Assembly: GCA_013823135.1 (NCBI GenBank)
Contig: PNLP01000026.1
Location: 25,185 to 89,184 of the forward strand
From: Planctomycetaceae bacterium
GTDB taxonomy: Bacteria; Planctomycetota; Planctomycetia; Gemmatales; Gemmataceae
Reading direction: 5' to 3'
Length of the DNA: 64,000 nucleotides
Position numbers and translations under genes: made by a program
The notes under the pieces: generated by a model
What the model was told of the DNA's origin: nothing
The model's database searches: none
The model's input: the letters and a program-made list of their open reading frames with translations, nothing else
Shown here: positions 7,958 to 18,151 of the stretch, in pieces
Layout of the letters: the number at the start of each line of letters is the position of its first letter
Position numbering within the stretch: the stretch's first letter is position 1

Positions 7958-10900
7958 TCACTTCACGGTGATCGGGATCACGACCGGAACGACCTTGCCT
8001 GGGACATCGGGTCCGACCACCGGCGTCAGCGTCACCGTGAAGTCGCCCTCCTTCATCCCCGATCGAACCTCGTACTCGAAGTTCAAGTCGTTCTTCTCGA
8101 AGTCCAGCTTCAACTCTGCCGGAACCATGATCGACGGGTCCGACGCCGTCACCTTCACCGTCAGCGAATCGCCGTCGTACTGCCGCCACTTGATGCTCTG
8201 ACGCACCTTCTTCGTCTCGCCCTTCGCCATGAAAAACGGACCTGCCGAGCCGAGTTCGGGGATCTTGGCCGTGCGACCCTTCCCAAGTTCAATGTCCCAG
8301 TCCTTGATTGCCTTGCTAATCAACAACTGCTTGTTCTTGATCGACTCGATCAGGTTTCGCAGGCGATCCTTGGTCTGAACTTCGCCGAGCAAGCCACGGA
8401 TTTTCACCATCTCCTCGTGGAGCTTGAACAGTTCGATGGAGGCGGCCGTCACGATCCCCGGATCCACCCAGCGACCCTGGTCGAACTCGGTCTGTGCGTC
8501 GCCCATCAGTTTGTCCACGCGCGGGAAGGTGGACTTCGGCAATCGTTCACCCAGGCTGCGTTCCTCGGATTCGCTCACCGATGGCGGGTTCTCGCCGAGC
8601 GCACGTTCGAGGCGGTTGGCGAACTCGCCATAGAAGGCGATCGACTTCTCGTTCATGTTGTTGTAGATGCACTCGCGTTCGATGCGGCGGAACTCGCGAG
8701 CCACTGCCTGCACGTTGTCGCGCGACTTCACGACATCCTGCCACGAGTCCTTCGATCGCACCTTCACTGCTTCCAGTTCGTCGGGCAACTGGCGTTCAGA
8801 CTTCGACTTCACGAAGTCGTACTTCACCTTCGCACCGTCGAGTTTCTTGATGACCTCGTCGAGCTTGGCACCGAGGCGTTCCTCGTCCTCGCCGATCTTC
8901 ACGAGCAGATCGCCCTCGGAGACGACGAGCAGCGTGATCGGTTCGGAACGACCAATCCGCGGGCCGGTGTCGAAGTTCGTGTCGGTCGCCTCGACCGTGA
9001 GGAGCAGCTCATATCGGGGTTGTACGTCGCCAGGAGCAACCTGCAGTGCCTTCAAAGCGCCAATGTCGAAGTAGTCGCCATCCACCTTCCAGCCGTACTT
9101 CTCGAACCCACCGTCCGGGCGGTTGACACCCATGCGGAGATCGGTTCGCAACTCGATCCGCTTGATGAGTTCAGGCTTGAGGCCCGCGTTGGGATTGTTC
9201 AGCAGCGACTTGATGGTCTGAAGCGTCTCACGTTTCAAACTGTCGTTGAGAGCCCCCTTCGCGGCGAACTGACCGAGCGGGAACGAGGCTTCCTTCCGGG
9301 CGTTCGCGTCGTCGGAAAGAACCTGATACACATAGTTCCCCGATGCGACAGCCAGAGTGCCGAGGCCAGACTGGCCAAACAGAACGGGGACGACGATGCC
9401 ACGGCTATAGTTCGCGAACTGAAGCCCACGAACAACGTGTGCGTCCTTCGGCTCGTAGGTCATGGTGTACGCGACCTTGCTGAGGCCAGAGTCGTCGCGG
9501 ATGTTGCTTTCCGGGTTGAATGGGATCTTCGCCTTCGTGGTCACCCAGTATTCCTTGCCTACTTTGCGGAGGAACTCGGGGATGACTTCGACCACCGGGG
9601 ATTGATCCTCGGTGACCTGGATCAGCATTTGCCACGGCTTCGTGAGGTGGATGCCGTCGGCGTTCACGAAGTCGAGGTCGAACTCGACCACATCCGTGAC
9701 ACGGTCGGCCCCCTTGAACGACATGGTGAACGAACCGCGTTCCACCGGCTTGTCGCCTTCCTTCTCGCTCACGCTGATAGTCTCAACGGTGAGCGGAACG
9801 GGGTCGTCGGAGCGAAGTTCCTTGCCGTCCACGATCTTGACCTTCCCGCCCGGCACGCGGCCGCGCTTGGGGATCGCGAACGCCTGCGCGATTGGCTTTT
9901 CGGTCATGCCGTGGATAACGACCTCGCTTCCGACGGGGACGACAAACACGGTGCGGTCGCCGGTGACCGAGAGCTTTTCATCGGGGATGCGTTGACGCAG
10001 TCCCGCAAGGTCGGCCCAGCCGCCGGGAACCATCCGGTTCGGATCACCCGGAAGCGGCGCGGGAACGAGCGGCGAGGCATAGTGCAGGTACGCGGGCTGA
10101 TACTCTTCCTTCGTGAGTCCCATCAGGGTCGGTGGCGGGATGAGCGTGATGTTGTGCTCGGGCGTGCGGAAGTCTTCCGCGCGAACCGTGAACAGCACGT
10201 CTTCCTTCAACCCGGTCACGTCGCCGGCGAACTCCTGGTTCCCCTCGGATTTGAGTTCACCATCGCCAGCCGTTTGCACGCCGATGTACTTGAACTTAAC
10301 CTCAGTCGGCTTGTCGAGCTTGCGGAGCGTGCGGCCCGAAGACGGGCTCGCGGCAATGTCTTCGAGCCGGTCAAACACCTGGCGGAGTTGGTCGTACTTC
10401 TCAGCGACCATCACGGTGCTGATCGCCCCGCGGTTGGTTTCGTCTTCGAGTATGGCATCGGCCGTCAGCTTCGAACGATCTGCGGGCAGCGACGACGACT
10501 CAGGGAGTTCGGGGACCGGTACGCCGACGAGCGACTCAGTGACATCGGACCACATCAGTGGCCGCCAGCCGTTGGGGTTGCCGCGGTCGGCGACGACCCA
10601 TTGGTACGCACGAACCTTGAGTCTGGGCGGCGCACCGTCGCGGGCAACTCGGATACCGGCCTCGTTCAGAACACCGTCGTCCTTCGTGCTCCGCAGTTCG
10701 AGCAGTGCCCGGCGAGGCCAGGGGGTATTCATCAGCGCCAGGTCGCGTTCGAGCACAATGCTGGCGACGTGGTAGCTCTTCCACGCTGCGTGAGCAGGCT
10801 GGAACTTGCCAGCCGCGATGGCGTGTGCCGCGAAACCGAAGAACACGAGCCCGGCGATCCATGCAACGAGAACCACGCTCATGACCCGTAGTCGGCGCCA

Positions 10901-11401
10901 GTCGAATACCTCGTTCACCGGCACCTGGGCCATCTTCTCGCGCGCTTCGTCCACGGTCTTGCGAATCATCGCCACCGAGAAACCGTTCTTCGCGGCCTGC
11001 TCGAGGTCGGTGAGTTCGACAGCCGTGATGAGCCGGTCGCCGAGGAGTTTGGGGAACTTCCGTTCGAGGACCAGCGCGAGGGCGCTATACGAGAACTCGA
11101 CCGTGATTCGGCGAGCGATGCGGAAGATCACGATGCCGAGCAGGAAGCCAACGGTCACGACCAGCGCGGCCACCCGCAGCCCGTGGGAGCCGTCTTGCAC
11201 CCAGTCCCAACTTAAGGCCTTGAAGATCCCGTAGTCGAGGACGAGCGCAACAGTGAACCACGCGACGACGAACAGCAGCAGAGAAAGCACGCCCTCAATG
11301 AGGACGTACTTGCGGATGGTGCCGCGAAGTTGTTCGAGCGGGTGGTAGATTCGCTCGTCTCGCGGGACTGCCTGTGCGGGAGTGCCTGTCGCGGTCGCCA
11401 T
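7958..11401 (-). CDS. Very large membrane-anchored protein of MoxR/vWA cluster (DUF4175-like)
   Basis: This 1147-aa protein has three N-terminal membrane segments (about 30-60, 75-100 and 172-195), followed by ~950 residues that should lie outside the membrane. The middle contains several beta-rich stretches with phrases such as RAEDFRTPEHNI and EATDTNFDTGPRIGRSEPI, typical of extracytoplasmic Ig-like regions. Residues ~855-1075 are helical and probably coiled coil. The C-terminal ~75 residues form another beta domain. Proteins with this layout (DUF4175-like) often lie beside MoxR/DUF58/BatA genes; the assignment rests on layout and context, not on a specific motif. It is 102 bp downstream of the vWA gene at 11504-15103, with a GTTTAGC-type palindrome in between. 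Confidence 0.7.
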   Translation of the reverse strand: MATATGTPAQAVPRDERIYHPLEQLRGTIRKYVLIEGVLSLLLFVVAWFTVALVLDYGIFKALSWDWVQDGSHGLRVAALVVTVGFLLGIVIFRIARRITVEFSYSALALVLERKFPKLLGDRLITAVELTDLEQAAKNGFSVAMIRKTVDEAREKMAQVPVNEVFDWRRLRVMSVVLVAWIAGLVFFGFAAHAIAAGKFQPAHAAWKSYHVASIVLERDLALMNTPWPRRALLELRSTKDDGVLNEAGIRVARDGAPPRLKVRAYQWVVADRGNPNGWRPLMWSDVTESLVGVPVPELPESSSLPADRSKLTADAILEDETNRGAISTVMVAEKYDQLRQVFDRLEDIAASPSSGRTLRKLDKPTEVKFKYIGVQTAGDGELKSEGNQEFAGDVTGLKEDVLFTVRAEDFRTPEHNITLIPPPTLMGLTKEEYQPAYLHYASPLVPAPLPGDPNRMVPGGWADLAGLRQRIPDEKLSVTGDRTVFVVPVGSEVVIHGMTEKPIAQAFAIPKRGRVPGGKVKIVDGKELRSDDPVPLTVETISVSEKEGDKPVERGSFTMSFKGADRVTDVVEFDLDFVNADGIHLTKPWQMLIQVTEDQSPVVEVIPEFLRKVGKEYWVTTKAKIPFNPESNIRDDSGLSKVAYTMTYEPKDAHVVRGLQFANYSRGIVVPVLFGQSGLGTLAVASGNYVYQVLSDDANARKEASFPLGQFAAKGALNDSLKRETLQTIKSLLNNPNAGLKPELIKRIELRTDLRMGVNRPDGGFEKYGWKVDGDYFDIGALKALQVAPGDVQPRYELLLTVEATDTNFDTGPRIGRSEPITLLVVSEGDLLVKIGEDEERLGAKLDEVIKKLDGAKVKYDFVKSKSERQLPDELEAVKVRSKDSWQDVVKSRDNVQAVAREFRRIERECIYNNMNEKSIAFYGEFANRLERALGENPPSVSESEERSLGERLPKSTFPRVDKLMGDAQTEFDQGRWVDPGIVTAASIELFKLHEEMVKIRGLLGEVQTKDRLRNLIESIKNKQLLISKAIKDWDIELGKGRTAKIPELGSAGPFFMAKGETKKVRQSIKWRQYDGDSLTVKVTASDPSIMVPAELKLDFEKNDLNFEYEVRSGMKEGDFTVTLTPVVGPDVPGKVVPVVIPITVK

Positions 11402-11432
11402 ATCGTCGATACCACAGGAGGAAAGCCAAGCT

Positions 11433-11495
11433 GTTTAGCGGTGGTCCCAGCGGGACCACCGAAGGGCAGCGACCCCGCCGGGGTCGCCGCTAAAC
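11433..11495. repeat. GTTTAGC-family palindromic repeat, copy 1
   Basis: The element has GTTTAGCGG at one end and CCGCTAAAC at the other. Inside are two further hairpins: GGTGGTCCC/GGGACCACC and GCGACCCC/GGGGTCGC. It could fold as a three-way junction. It lies between two same-strand genes (11401 and 11504), 9 nt beyond the stop codon of the upstream gene. Compare the copies at 18152, 36413, 41904 and 57763. Confidence 0.8.
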
Positions 11496-11503
11496 GATGT
11501 TCA

Positions 11504-14500
11504 TCACGCCAGCCGCAGCAATTTCCGTGTGAGCCACTCCCAACAGAGCAGCGTGACCACGATGAAGATAACCCAACTCACCGCGATCTGGCTATTGGGT
11601 GCGCGAGCCACGATCAACTGACCATCGCGATCCGTTGGCAGGGTGTCCGTAGCGGACGATCGAAACACACGCGGCCCCTTGGTCAGGAAGTCACCAAGTG
11701 GAGTTGCGGCTCGCTCGTTCTTGTCCACTCGAGCACGGAAACCGCGATGTTGCAACCATTCCTGAATCCCCGGTCGGTCGATGTCCACGAGGGCGATCTT
11801 CTCATCCCACAGGTCTTCGACCGGCCCACGGTGATCGTATCGCCGGGTGTCGGTCTTGAAGCACTCCGGGATCAGCTTGATGAGCGCCTTGTCCGAGAGC
11901 TTGAACGCGAGCTTCGCCATCCCGCCTTCCTTGGGCAGCCCAGCCGCGAACGCGGATCGCACCTTCTCGGGCACACGTTCTTGCAGCGAGTCGATCGGGC
12001 TCGCCATCGCCAGCATCGCCGCGATGTCGGGCTTTGTCATGTCCATTTCGAGGTCGGACTTCAGAATCCGGAACCCACTGCGAACCGTCTCGCTGTTGCT
12101 ATCGGGAACATCAACAATGGCGAAGTACTCGTAATCCCCCGGCGGGAACAACCGGGGGTCGGCACCGACCTGGCCGCGGAAGTATCCTTCGGCTCCGGAC
12201 GCGGTGAGCGGGAACGGGCCTTCGATCTTCTTGTCGCCGTTCGGGGACACTCGCAGGATGTTGAACTTCGGGTCGATCGAACCTTCCGGGTACGGTTTCG
12301 AGTTCGTGTTGAGCAACTGGGCCGTCACGCGGATCGGGTTCGTGGAGATGATCTCCTTGTTGGTGATGACACGGCCGCGCGACGCTTTCACGTTCCGCTT
12401 GCCGGCCATGTACTTGATCATCTTCGCCCAGTACCGCTCATAGTATTCCTTGTCGTAGGCGTACATGCGGTAGATTTCGCCCGAGCCCATATAGCAGGTG
12501 CGGAACCCCGCAGCGGGATTGCTCACCACGATGTACGGGCGGGTGATCTTCTCGTTGCGGTCATCGACATCGGCGAACTCGGCCAGCACGTGCGCCCCGG
12601 GCTTCACGTCCTTGATTGGGTAGCACGAGAAGAACCCGCGGCGAGGGAACAGTTCGGTCTTGTAGTCCTTGCTCTCGGCGTACTTCGCCTGATCCGTGAA
12701 GAAGCGTTCCCATCCCGCGACGGGGTCGTTCTCGGGTTCCTTGCCGTCCTTCTTCTCGCTCGGGGGCGGATCGTCGATCTTGAGGAGATCGGACCCCGGC
12801 ATCGGGTGCATGTAGAGCCGACGCGGCGTCTTCGGAATCGCCTTGATCTTCACCGCAATCACGTCGTCGGGTAGGACGGGCAGGATGTCCAGAATCGGGC
12901 TGAGCCGGCTGTTCATCTCGACGCGGGCCAACTGGTACGTGTTGATTCGGTCCGCGATCAGGACGAGGCCGCCACCCTGGCGTTCGACCCACAATTTCAG
13001 GTCGTCGGCTTGCTGCTGCGAAACCTCGGTCCAGTCCGGGTCGAACGCGACAATCACGTCGTATTCGTTCAGGTTGTACTGCTTCTGCTCCGGGTCCGGT
13101 TCCTTGCTCGTGAGATCGAGCTTGGTGGGGAAGCGACCGATGACCTTCTCGGTTGGGTTCGGGGTCAGCTTCCCGGTGGTGCCGGCCTCGTTCTGAATCA
13201 GAACGGTGAGCGTGGCACGGTTTTCGAGCACTTCGCGGTTCAGGAACGTCCGGATGAACTGGAACTCGCGGCTCGGTGCTCCAGCGATGGCCAGGATGCG
13301 AATCTTCTTCTGGATGACCTGGATACCCGGCCGCTCGCGGACGTGGAACTCATCCGGGAACACTTCGTTCTCATCTCGCGGGATGCGAGCCTTCACCATC
13401 CACGCCCCCTCGCGGAGGACCGGCTTCTTGATGGCCGCATCCTTCGATTCGGTTGTGAGGTTGCGAGCATCCGCATCGGGGTCAACGGCGAGCTTGGCCG
13501 GATCAATCACGAACTCGACGGCCCCGTGCGGTGGGTCACCCGGCGCGAACGTGATCGTGTATGGGGTGAAACTTCCCTTCGACTTGTCTGGTCGGCTGTC
13601 CTTGAGCGTGTAGCTCGGCTTGGCCGTCTTCGGATCGCTTCCCGGAAGGAACAGGTCCAACTCCACGGGAACGGACTTGCCCGCGAGGTTCACGCCGTCG
13701 GCCTCGACGGAGACCTTGAACCCTTCGTCCGGGGAAGCCACGTCGTCGGTCTGCACGTCCGTGATGGAGATGCTCGTGTTCTGCCGGTCTTCACCGACCG
13801 CAACCATGAACACAGGGATCTTCGCATGATTCGCGGCGGAACGGAGTTCGCGGTACGACGAATCCGAGCCCAGATTACTCCGCATGTCGGAGAACACGAT
13901 CACACCCTGAACCATGTTCGGCGATTCGCGGTTGATGGCGGCCGCGACCGAGTCCGGTACGTTGGTGCCCAGCGCGATCGACTTGGCAACATCGACCCGC
14001 TTTTCGAGCTTCTCCAAATTGTCGGCGAGGATCTTGTTACCGGGTTCGCTGAGTCCGTTGACGAGCGTTTCGGTGAACGGTTCTTTGCCACCCCGCTCGG
14101 CCTCGAACGCGGCTTTCTTGGCGGCCCACTTGGCACGATACTCCACCCACTTTGACGCCCACTCGGCCCAGTTCGTTGGTTCGGGGCGATCAACGCCCGG
14201 CGACGGCTTCGGTCCCGCCCATTCCACGGGGTTCGTCGAGTTCTTCAGCGTCTCGATGTCTTTCCCCTCCAACCCCTTCAGCATGAACGGGCGGAAGTCG
14301 TATTCCGCGAGCGCCCGCCACTCGGTTGGGCCCCACGGCGTTTCGTCTCGCTCGATCATCCGGGAGGAATCGTCGAGGCGTGTGCCGAACGGGTAGATCG
14401 CGACGGGGTTCTGTTCGAGCAACTTCTGGATCAGCGCCACGTCCTTGTCGCTCAGGAAGTCGATGAGCGTGTCCATTCGCGTCTTCTGCTTCGCGCCCTT

Positions 14501-15103
14501 GCGGGAGATCTCGTCGCTAACGCGGGTGAGACTTGGCGAGATATCGACCAACACGACGACGCGAGACCGCTTCTCGGTCCGTTCCCAGGTTTGCCGGGCG
14601 GGGAGCAGGAACACGAAGCACAGCAGAGCGTAGACGGTGATCCGCAGGATCGCGAGCTTCACCGCCCAGTACCATTTGACCGTCTTGGAATCCTTGGCGT
14701 ACATCAGCGCAACATACACCGCCCCAATGACGAAGATGCCTGCCGTGAAGACATACCAATACTGTGCGTTCGACTGGCCGAGCGCCGACAACTGCGACGT
14801 GCTCCCCTTCAACTGCGAACCGTCGCGGTCATAGAACTGAATCAGCGTGGAGCCCACCAGGGCGGCGACCGTGATGATGGCCGTCCAGCCCAGCCAGAAC
14901 TGGATACTGTCGGGCTTTGCGTGACCGTGCGTCTTGCGGTAGTAGCGAGCGTAACCCACCCGGGCGACCACCGCGAGTGCCGCGAAGATCAGCAACCAGA
15001 GAGGAACCGACGACCACAGGTCCTGCCGGAACTGCGTGAAGGACTCCCCCAGTCGCCGGAGGACGAATTCGCTTTCCTTGATCGGCTCGTTCGTGGGGTT
15101 CAT
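11504..15103 (-). CDS. vWA domain membrane protein with GATase-like region
   Basis: This 1199-aa protein starts at Met 15103 (MNPTNEPIKESEF); the open frame reaches 15232, but that part overlaps a palindrome and has poor coding character. Membrane segments occur at about 25-50, 65-85, 110-130 and 145-165. A von Willebrand A domain follows, with MIDAS signature DISPSLT (DxSxS). Later come Ig-like beta regions and a segment resembling the class I glutamine-amidotransferase-like fold (YDVIVAFDPDWTEVS; WVERQGGGLVLIADR). A final membrane segment (WVIFIVVTLLCWEWL) ends the protein. This vWA plus GATase-like layout is typical of large proteins beside MoxR/DUF58/BatA genes and suggests an envelope-assembly complex. 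Coupling to the ATPase at 19277 is inferred from context. Confidence 0.82.
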   Translation of the reverse strand: MNPTNEPIKESEFVLRRLGESFTQFRQDLWSSVPLWLLIFAALAVVARVGYARYYRKTHGHAKPDSIQFWLGWTAIITVAALVGSTLIQFYDRDGSQLKGSTSQLSALGQSNAQYWYVFTAGIFVIGAVYVALMYAKDSKTVKWYWAVKLAILRITVYALLCFVFLLPARQTWERTEKRSRVVVLVDISPSLTRVSDEISRKGAKQKTRMDTLIDFLSDKDVALIQKLLEQNPVAIYPFGTRLDDSSRMIERDETPWGPTEWRALAEYDFRPFMLKGLEGKDIETLKNSTNPVEWAGPKPSPGVDRPEPTNWAEWASKWVEYRAKWAAKKAAFEAERGGKEPFTETLVNGLSEPGNKILADNLEKLEKRVDVAKSIALGTNVPDSVAAAINRESPNMVQGVIVFSDMRSNLGSDSSYRELRSAANHAKIPVFMVAVGEDRQNTSISITDVQTDDVASPDEGFKVSVEADGVNLAGKSVPVELDLFLPGSDPKTAKPSYTLKDSRPDKSKGSFTPYTITFAPGDPPHGAVEFVIDPAKLAVDPDADARNLTTESKDAAIKKPVLREGAWMVKARIPRDENEVFPDEFHVRERPGIQVIQKKIRILAIAGAPSREFQFIRTFLNREVLENRATLTVLIQNEAGTTGKLTPNPTEKVIGRFPTKLDLTSKEPDPEQKQYNLNEYDVIVAFDPDWTEVSQQQADDLKLWVERQGGGLVLIADRINTYQLARVEMNSRLSPILDILPVLPDDVIAVKIKAIPKTPRRLYMHPMPGSDLLKIDDPPPSEKKDGKEPENDPVAGWERFFTDQAKYAESKDYKTELFPRRGFFSCYPIKDVKPGAHVLAEFADVDDRNEKITRPYIVVSNPAAGFRTCYMGSGEIYRMYAYDKEYYERYWAKMIKYMAGKRNVKASRGRVITNKEIISTNPIRVTAQLLNTNSKPYPEGSIDPKFNILRVSPNGDKKIEGPFPLTASGAEGYFRGQVGADPRLFPPGDYEYFAIVDVPDSNSETVRSGFRILKSDLEMDMTKPDIAAMLAMASPIDSLQERVPEKVRSAFAAGLPKEGGMAKLAFKLSDKALIKLIPECFKTDTRRYDHRGPVEDLWDEKIALVDIDRPGIQEWLQHRGFRARVDKNERAATPLGDFLTKGPRVFRSSATDTLPTDRDGQLIVARAPNSQIAVSWVIFIVVTLLCWEWLTRKLLRLA

Positions 15104-15148
15104 CGCCTGCTTATCTCGTGCTGGTGCGTTGTGTTCTGGTAAAGTTCC

Positions 15149-15215
15149 GGCGAGCGGGGGACGTGAAGTCCCCTGATGGCAACAAGAATCAGGGGACTTA
15201 CGTCCCCCGCTCGCC
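15149..15215. repeat. ~28-bp inverted repeat overlapping the end of the BatA-like gene
   Basis: The arms at 15149-15177 (starting GGCGAGCGGGGGACGTGAAG) and 15188-15215 are nearly perfect complements, with a 10-nt loop. The right arm covers the last codons and stop of the minus-strand gene ending at 15198, so the repeat contributes its C-terminal residues (Gly-Glu-Arg-Gly-Thr). It looks like an inserted palindrome that the gene has come to use as its end. Confidence 0.8.
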
Positions 15216-18104
15216 ACTCTCGGCGGCTTCATTCTCCGCGTTCGGGACGATCGTCCGGCCGGCCATCGCCGCAGCCGCGCTCGGGGCGAACGCTTCGAGT
15301 TCGTGCGCCTGGTGATGGTAACTCAGCCGGACAGCCATGGCCTGCTCGAAGATCAGGACGACCAGGATCAGCAGGTAGATCCAGCGACCACTCGACAGGT
15401 CGGTCGGTTTCTGTTCGAGCGCGCCGAGCCAGCCTTCATCCTCGGGCGAGTGAATTTCCTCGGCCCCCTTGGCAACCTTGCTGAAGTCGTCGGTGTTCGC
15501 TCGTTTCAGGTCACCTTCGTGCTCCGTGTCGAAGTTGAACACGGTCGCGAAGTACTCCGGTTTGGTACTCGGTGCGTTACCAGGGTCCGTGGCCCGCTTC
15601 TGCCAGGTGAGGCCAAAGATGTACACACCGGGCCGGCGGGAGTCGCTGAAGTTCAGCCGGAGCAAGCCATCCTTCGAGTCAAGCGGAATGGTCTTGGCGG
15701 GTTGGCCTTGCACCGGGTCGCGGAGTGGCGGCAACTTCTGCACGCCCTTCTCGACCGTGTTCGCGTCGTACGTGATATACGACCACGTGGCCTCGGGCTT
15801 GTATCGGCCGGTCTCGAAGCTGGCCTCCAACGTCGAACCGATGGTGCGGTTCTCGTCGAAGCTCCCACCCGAGAGATACTTCTGAAGTTCGGTCATGACG
15901 GCGACCCAGCCCGCCAAGCCAGGGCCGAGCGGCCAGTTCGTCCACGGGGCACACACGGGGATCGTGAACACCGCCACGCGACCGCCACCGTATTTCCGGG
16001 CGACATAGAGCGGGTTGCCATAGCGGCTGGAATCGCGGAGCGACTGAGCCAGCGACTTGGCCTCGCCCATCTCGGGGTGACCCCAGAACTCGCGGAGCAA
16101 GGCTTCGCTCGCATCGCCTTCGTTGATTTGGTCCGAGAGCAACTTGTCGAGTTCGCGGGCCAGTTCGGTGAGCGGCGGGTTCTCGGGGTCGCCAGCCAGT
16201 TCGCGGAGCTTGCTCAGGATCCCGTCGACCGTCGCCCGGTACTTTTCGAACTTCGCCTCGCCGTACTTGGACTTGATCGCCTCGCTGAGTTTCTTCACGC
16301 GGGCTTCGAACTCCGAAATCGACTGATCGTTCGGCAGGCAGTACAGTTCCTGAATGGAGCGATCTTCCCGCCACTTACCGATGCGGGCAATCGGCCAGTG
16401 CTGGTCGATGCTCGTGATCATGAAGGACAGTTCCACCTTGATGGCTGTGTCCTTGTCGGCTCCGGCCTTGCTCTCGTAGATGCCACGCAGGGCGGGGTGG
16501 CTCTTCATTGCCGGATCGCGGAGCAGAATCCGCTTGGCGAGCGTGTCGTCTCGCTTCTTCTTCTGTTCCTTGGTGAGCGGGGGTGTTGGCTCCGGGGGGA
16601 GCGGGAACGGCAGGAACCCCTCGCCCTTGCGGTAAAGCAGGTTGTTGTAAGGCTCGACGTTGACGTTCGGGCCAAGGAAGACCCCAACGCCGCCACCTTC
16701 CCGAACGTAGCGTTCGAGGTTGTCGACTTGCGATTTGGAGAGTTGCGGAATGTTCACGAGGTAGATGCTGCTGAACTCACGCAAGTCGAGCTTGTCCAGC
16801 GAATCCACGGTGCCGCTAACCACGTCGGTGCCGCTAAGTTTGGTTTCCTCGAACAGCAACCGGAGCGAGAAACTGTCGCCGTCCTTGCTGGTTGGCTTGT
16901 CATCTTCTGGTGGTCGCGTGACCAGTAGCACGGCCAGTTTGTCTTTCACCTCAACGACAGCGTGACGGACGTTATCGGCCGCGATGGCGTCGGATCCGGT
17001 GTTATCGAGAATGGCCGTGACGACATTGAATCGGGCGAGCGGATCTTCGCGGGTTGCGACAGTCGCGCCCTGGCTCGTGTTGAAGGTGACGCCAAATGTC
17101 TGCGTCGATTCCTGGTTCCCCGGCAGCGTATCGAACCGGACATTCACGAAGTGGTTGATGGCCCCGTTGACGAAGATCTCGGCACGCACGTCCTTCAGGT
17201 CGGTCGCCCCATAGTTCCGGACGCGAACCTCGAACTCCACTTCCTTGTCGAACGCCGCCACGCGATTGCGCGGCTTCAGTTCGACGATGCCAACGTTGTC
17301 GCTGTACGCGGGTGAGCGGCGATCGGCCTTGCGGTTGGGCGCCGCCACGTCGATGAGGTGAACCTTTACGCCTTCATCGGTGAGTTCCTGCACGGCCTGG
17401 GTGATGGCTTCCGCCTCACGGTTCCAGTCCACGCTCCGCATATCCGAGATGAGGTGAACGACCTTGGCCGTTTCGTTCCCAGGGGTCTTGGCAAGCAGTT
17501 CCTTGGCACGCTTGAGCCCGGGGACAACGCCGACGTGAACCGTCGTCGGCTTCTCAGCGGCGAGGAGCCCCTTCACCCCCTCAATGGACTGCGTGGTGAT
17601 CGTCTCGGGTGCCTTGTCCGGATTGGCGCTGGGGTTGAGCACATCGGACTGATCGGACAACCGGATGAGCCGCAGCGTTTGCGGCGTGCTCGCCTTCGCG
17701 ACCGACGGCAGCAGTTTGTCGGTGATGAGCGAGCGAGCCCGCGAGAACGTATCCTTCCCACCGCCGGCAGCGCCGCCGCCCGTATCGCCCATGCTGGGCG
17801 TGTCGTCGAGCACGATGACGTGCAGAACGGGGCGAGTCTCCTTGCTCGCGCTTGGGTCGCTACCGAGGAAGCGAGCGAATAACAGACCCGCGAGCAGGAC
17901 AAGCAAGACGCGTAAGAGCAGCAGTAAGAGTTGTTCGAGAACCTTCTTGCGGCGCATTTTCTTCTGCGCTTTGAGCAAGAACTCCATCGCGGCCCACTCA
18001 ATCCTCCGGAACCGCATCCGGTTAATCAAGTGGATGATGATCGGAGTGGTGGCCAGGGCGACCCCGGCCGCCATGACCCACGGATTCAAGAAGAACGACA
18101 TCAT
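15198..18104 (-). CDS. BatA-domain/vWA membrane protein
   Basis: This 968-aa protein begins with the aerotolerance-regulator (BatA, PF07584-like) N-terminal pattern: a membrane segment (FFLNPWVMAAGVALATTPII), an HLINRMRFRRIEWAAMEFL motif, then a second membrane segment (LLLLLLRVLLVLLAGLLFA). The vWA region follows (VLHVIVLDDTPSMGDTG), with D-x-T-x-S instead of the usual DxSxS. Beta-rich segments, a GATase-like part (NLERYVREGGGVGVFLGP) and a C-terminal membrane helix (WIYLLILVVLIFEQAMAV) complete it. It sits 113 bp after the DUF58 gene and 94 bp before the next vWA gene. The last codons lie in a palindrome. Family assignment is confident; the cellular role is unknown. Confidence 0.85.
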   Translation of the reverse strand: MMSFFLNPWVMAAGVALATTPIIIHLINRMRFRRIEWAAMEFLLKAQKKMRRKKVLEQLLLLLLRVLLVLLAGLLFARFLGSDPSASKETRPVLHVIVLDDTPSMGDTGGGAAGGGKDTFSRARSLITDKLLPSVAKASTPQTLRLIRLSDQSDVLNPSANPDKAPETITTQSIEGVKGLLAAEKPTTVHVGVVPGLKRAKELLAKTPGNETAKVVHLISDMRSVDWNREAEAITQAVQELTDEGVKVHLIDVAAPNRKADRRSPAYSDNVGIVELKPRNRVAAFDKEVEFEVRVRNYGATDLKDVRAEIFVNGAINHFVNVRFDTLPGNQESTQTFGVTFNTSQGATVATREDPLARFNVVTAILDNTGSDAIAADNVRHAVVEVKDKLAVLLVTRPPEDDKPTSKDGDSFSLRLLFEETKLSGTDVVSGTVDSLDKLDLREFSSIYLVNIPQLSKSQVDNLERYVREGGGVGVFLGPNVNVEPYNNLLYRKGEGFLPFPLPPEPTPPLTKEQKKKRDDTLAKRILLRDPAMKSHPALRGIYESKAGADKDTAIKVELSFMITSIDQHWPIARIGKWREDRSIQELYCLPNDQSISEFEARVKKLSEAIKSKYGEAKFEKYRATVDGILSKLRELAGDPENPPLTELARELDKLLSDQINEGDASEALLREFWGHPEMGEAKSLAQSLRDSSRYGNPLYVARKYGGGRVAVFTIPVCAPWTNWPLGPGLAGWVAVMTELQKYLSGGSFDENRTIGSTLEASFETGRYKPEATWSYITYDANTVEKGVQKLPPLRDPVQGQPAKTIPLDSKDGLLRLNFSDSRRPGVYIFGLTWQKRATDPGNAPSTKPEYFATVFNFDTEHEGDLKRANTDDFSKVAKGAEEIHSPEDEGWLGALEQKPTDLSSGRWIYLLILVVLIFEQAMAVRLSYHHQAHELEAFAPSAAAAMAGRTIVPNAENEAAESGERGT

Positions 18105-18151
18105 CGGGGCAAATCTCGCAGATCAGTACGTCGTGTATCAGTGGTCGTTTC

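Noticed and set aside
8417..10891. Long plus-strand open frame (824 codons) opposite the 1147-aa gene
   Set aside because: It is an antisense shadow caused by GC-rich codon use; its translation is Arg/His-rich without domains, while the minus strand gives a coherent membrane protein.
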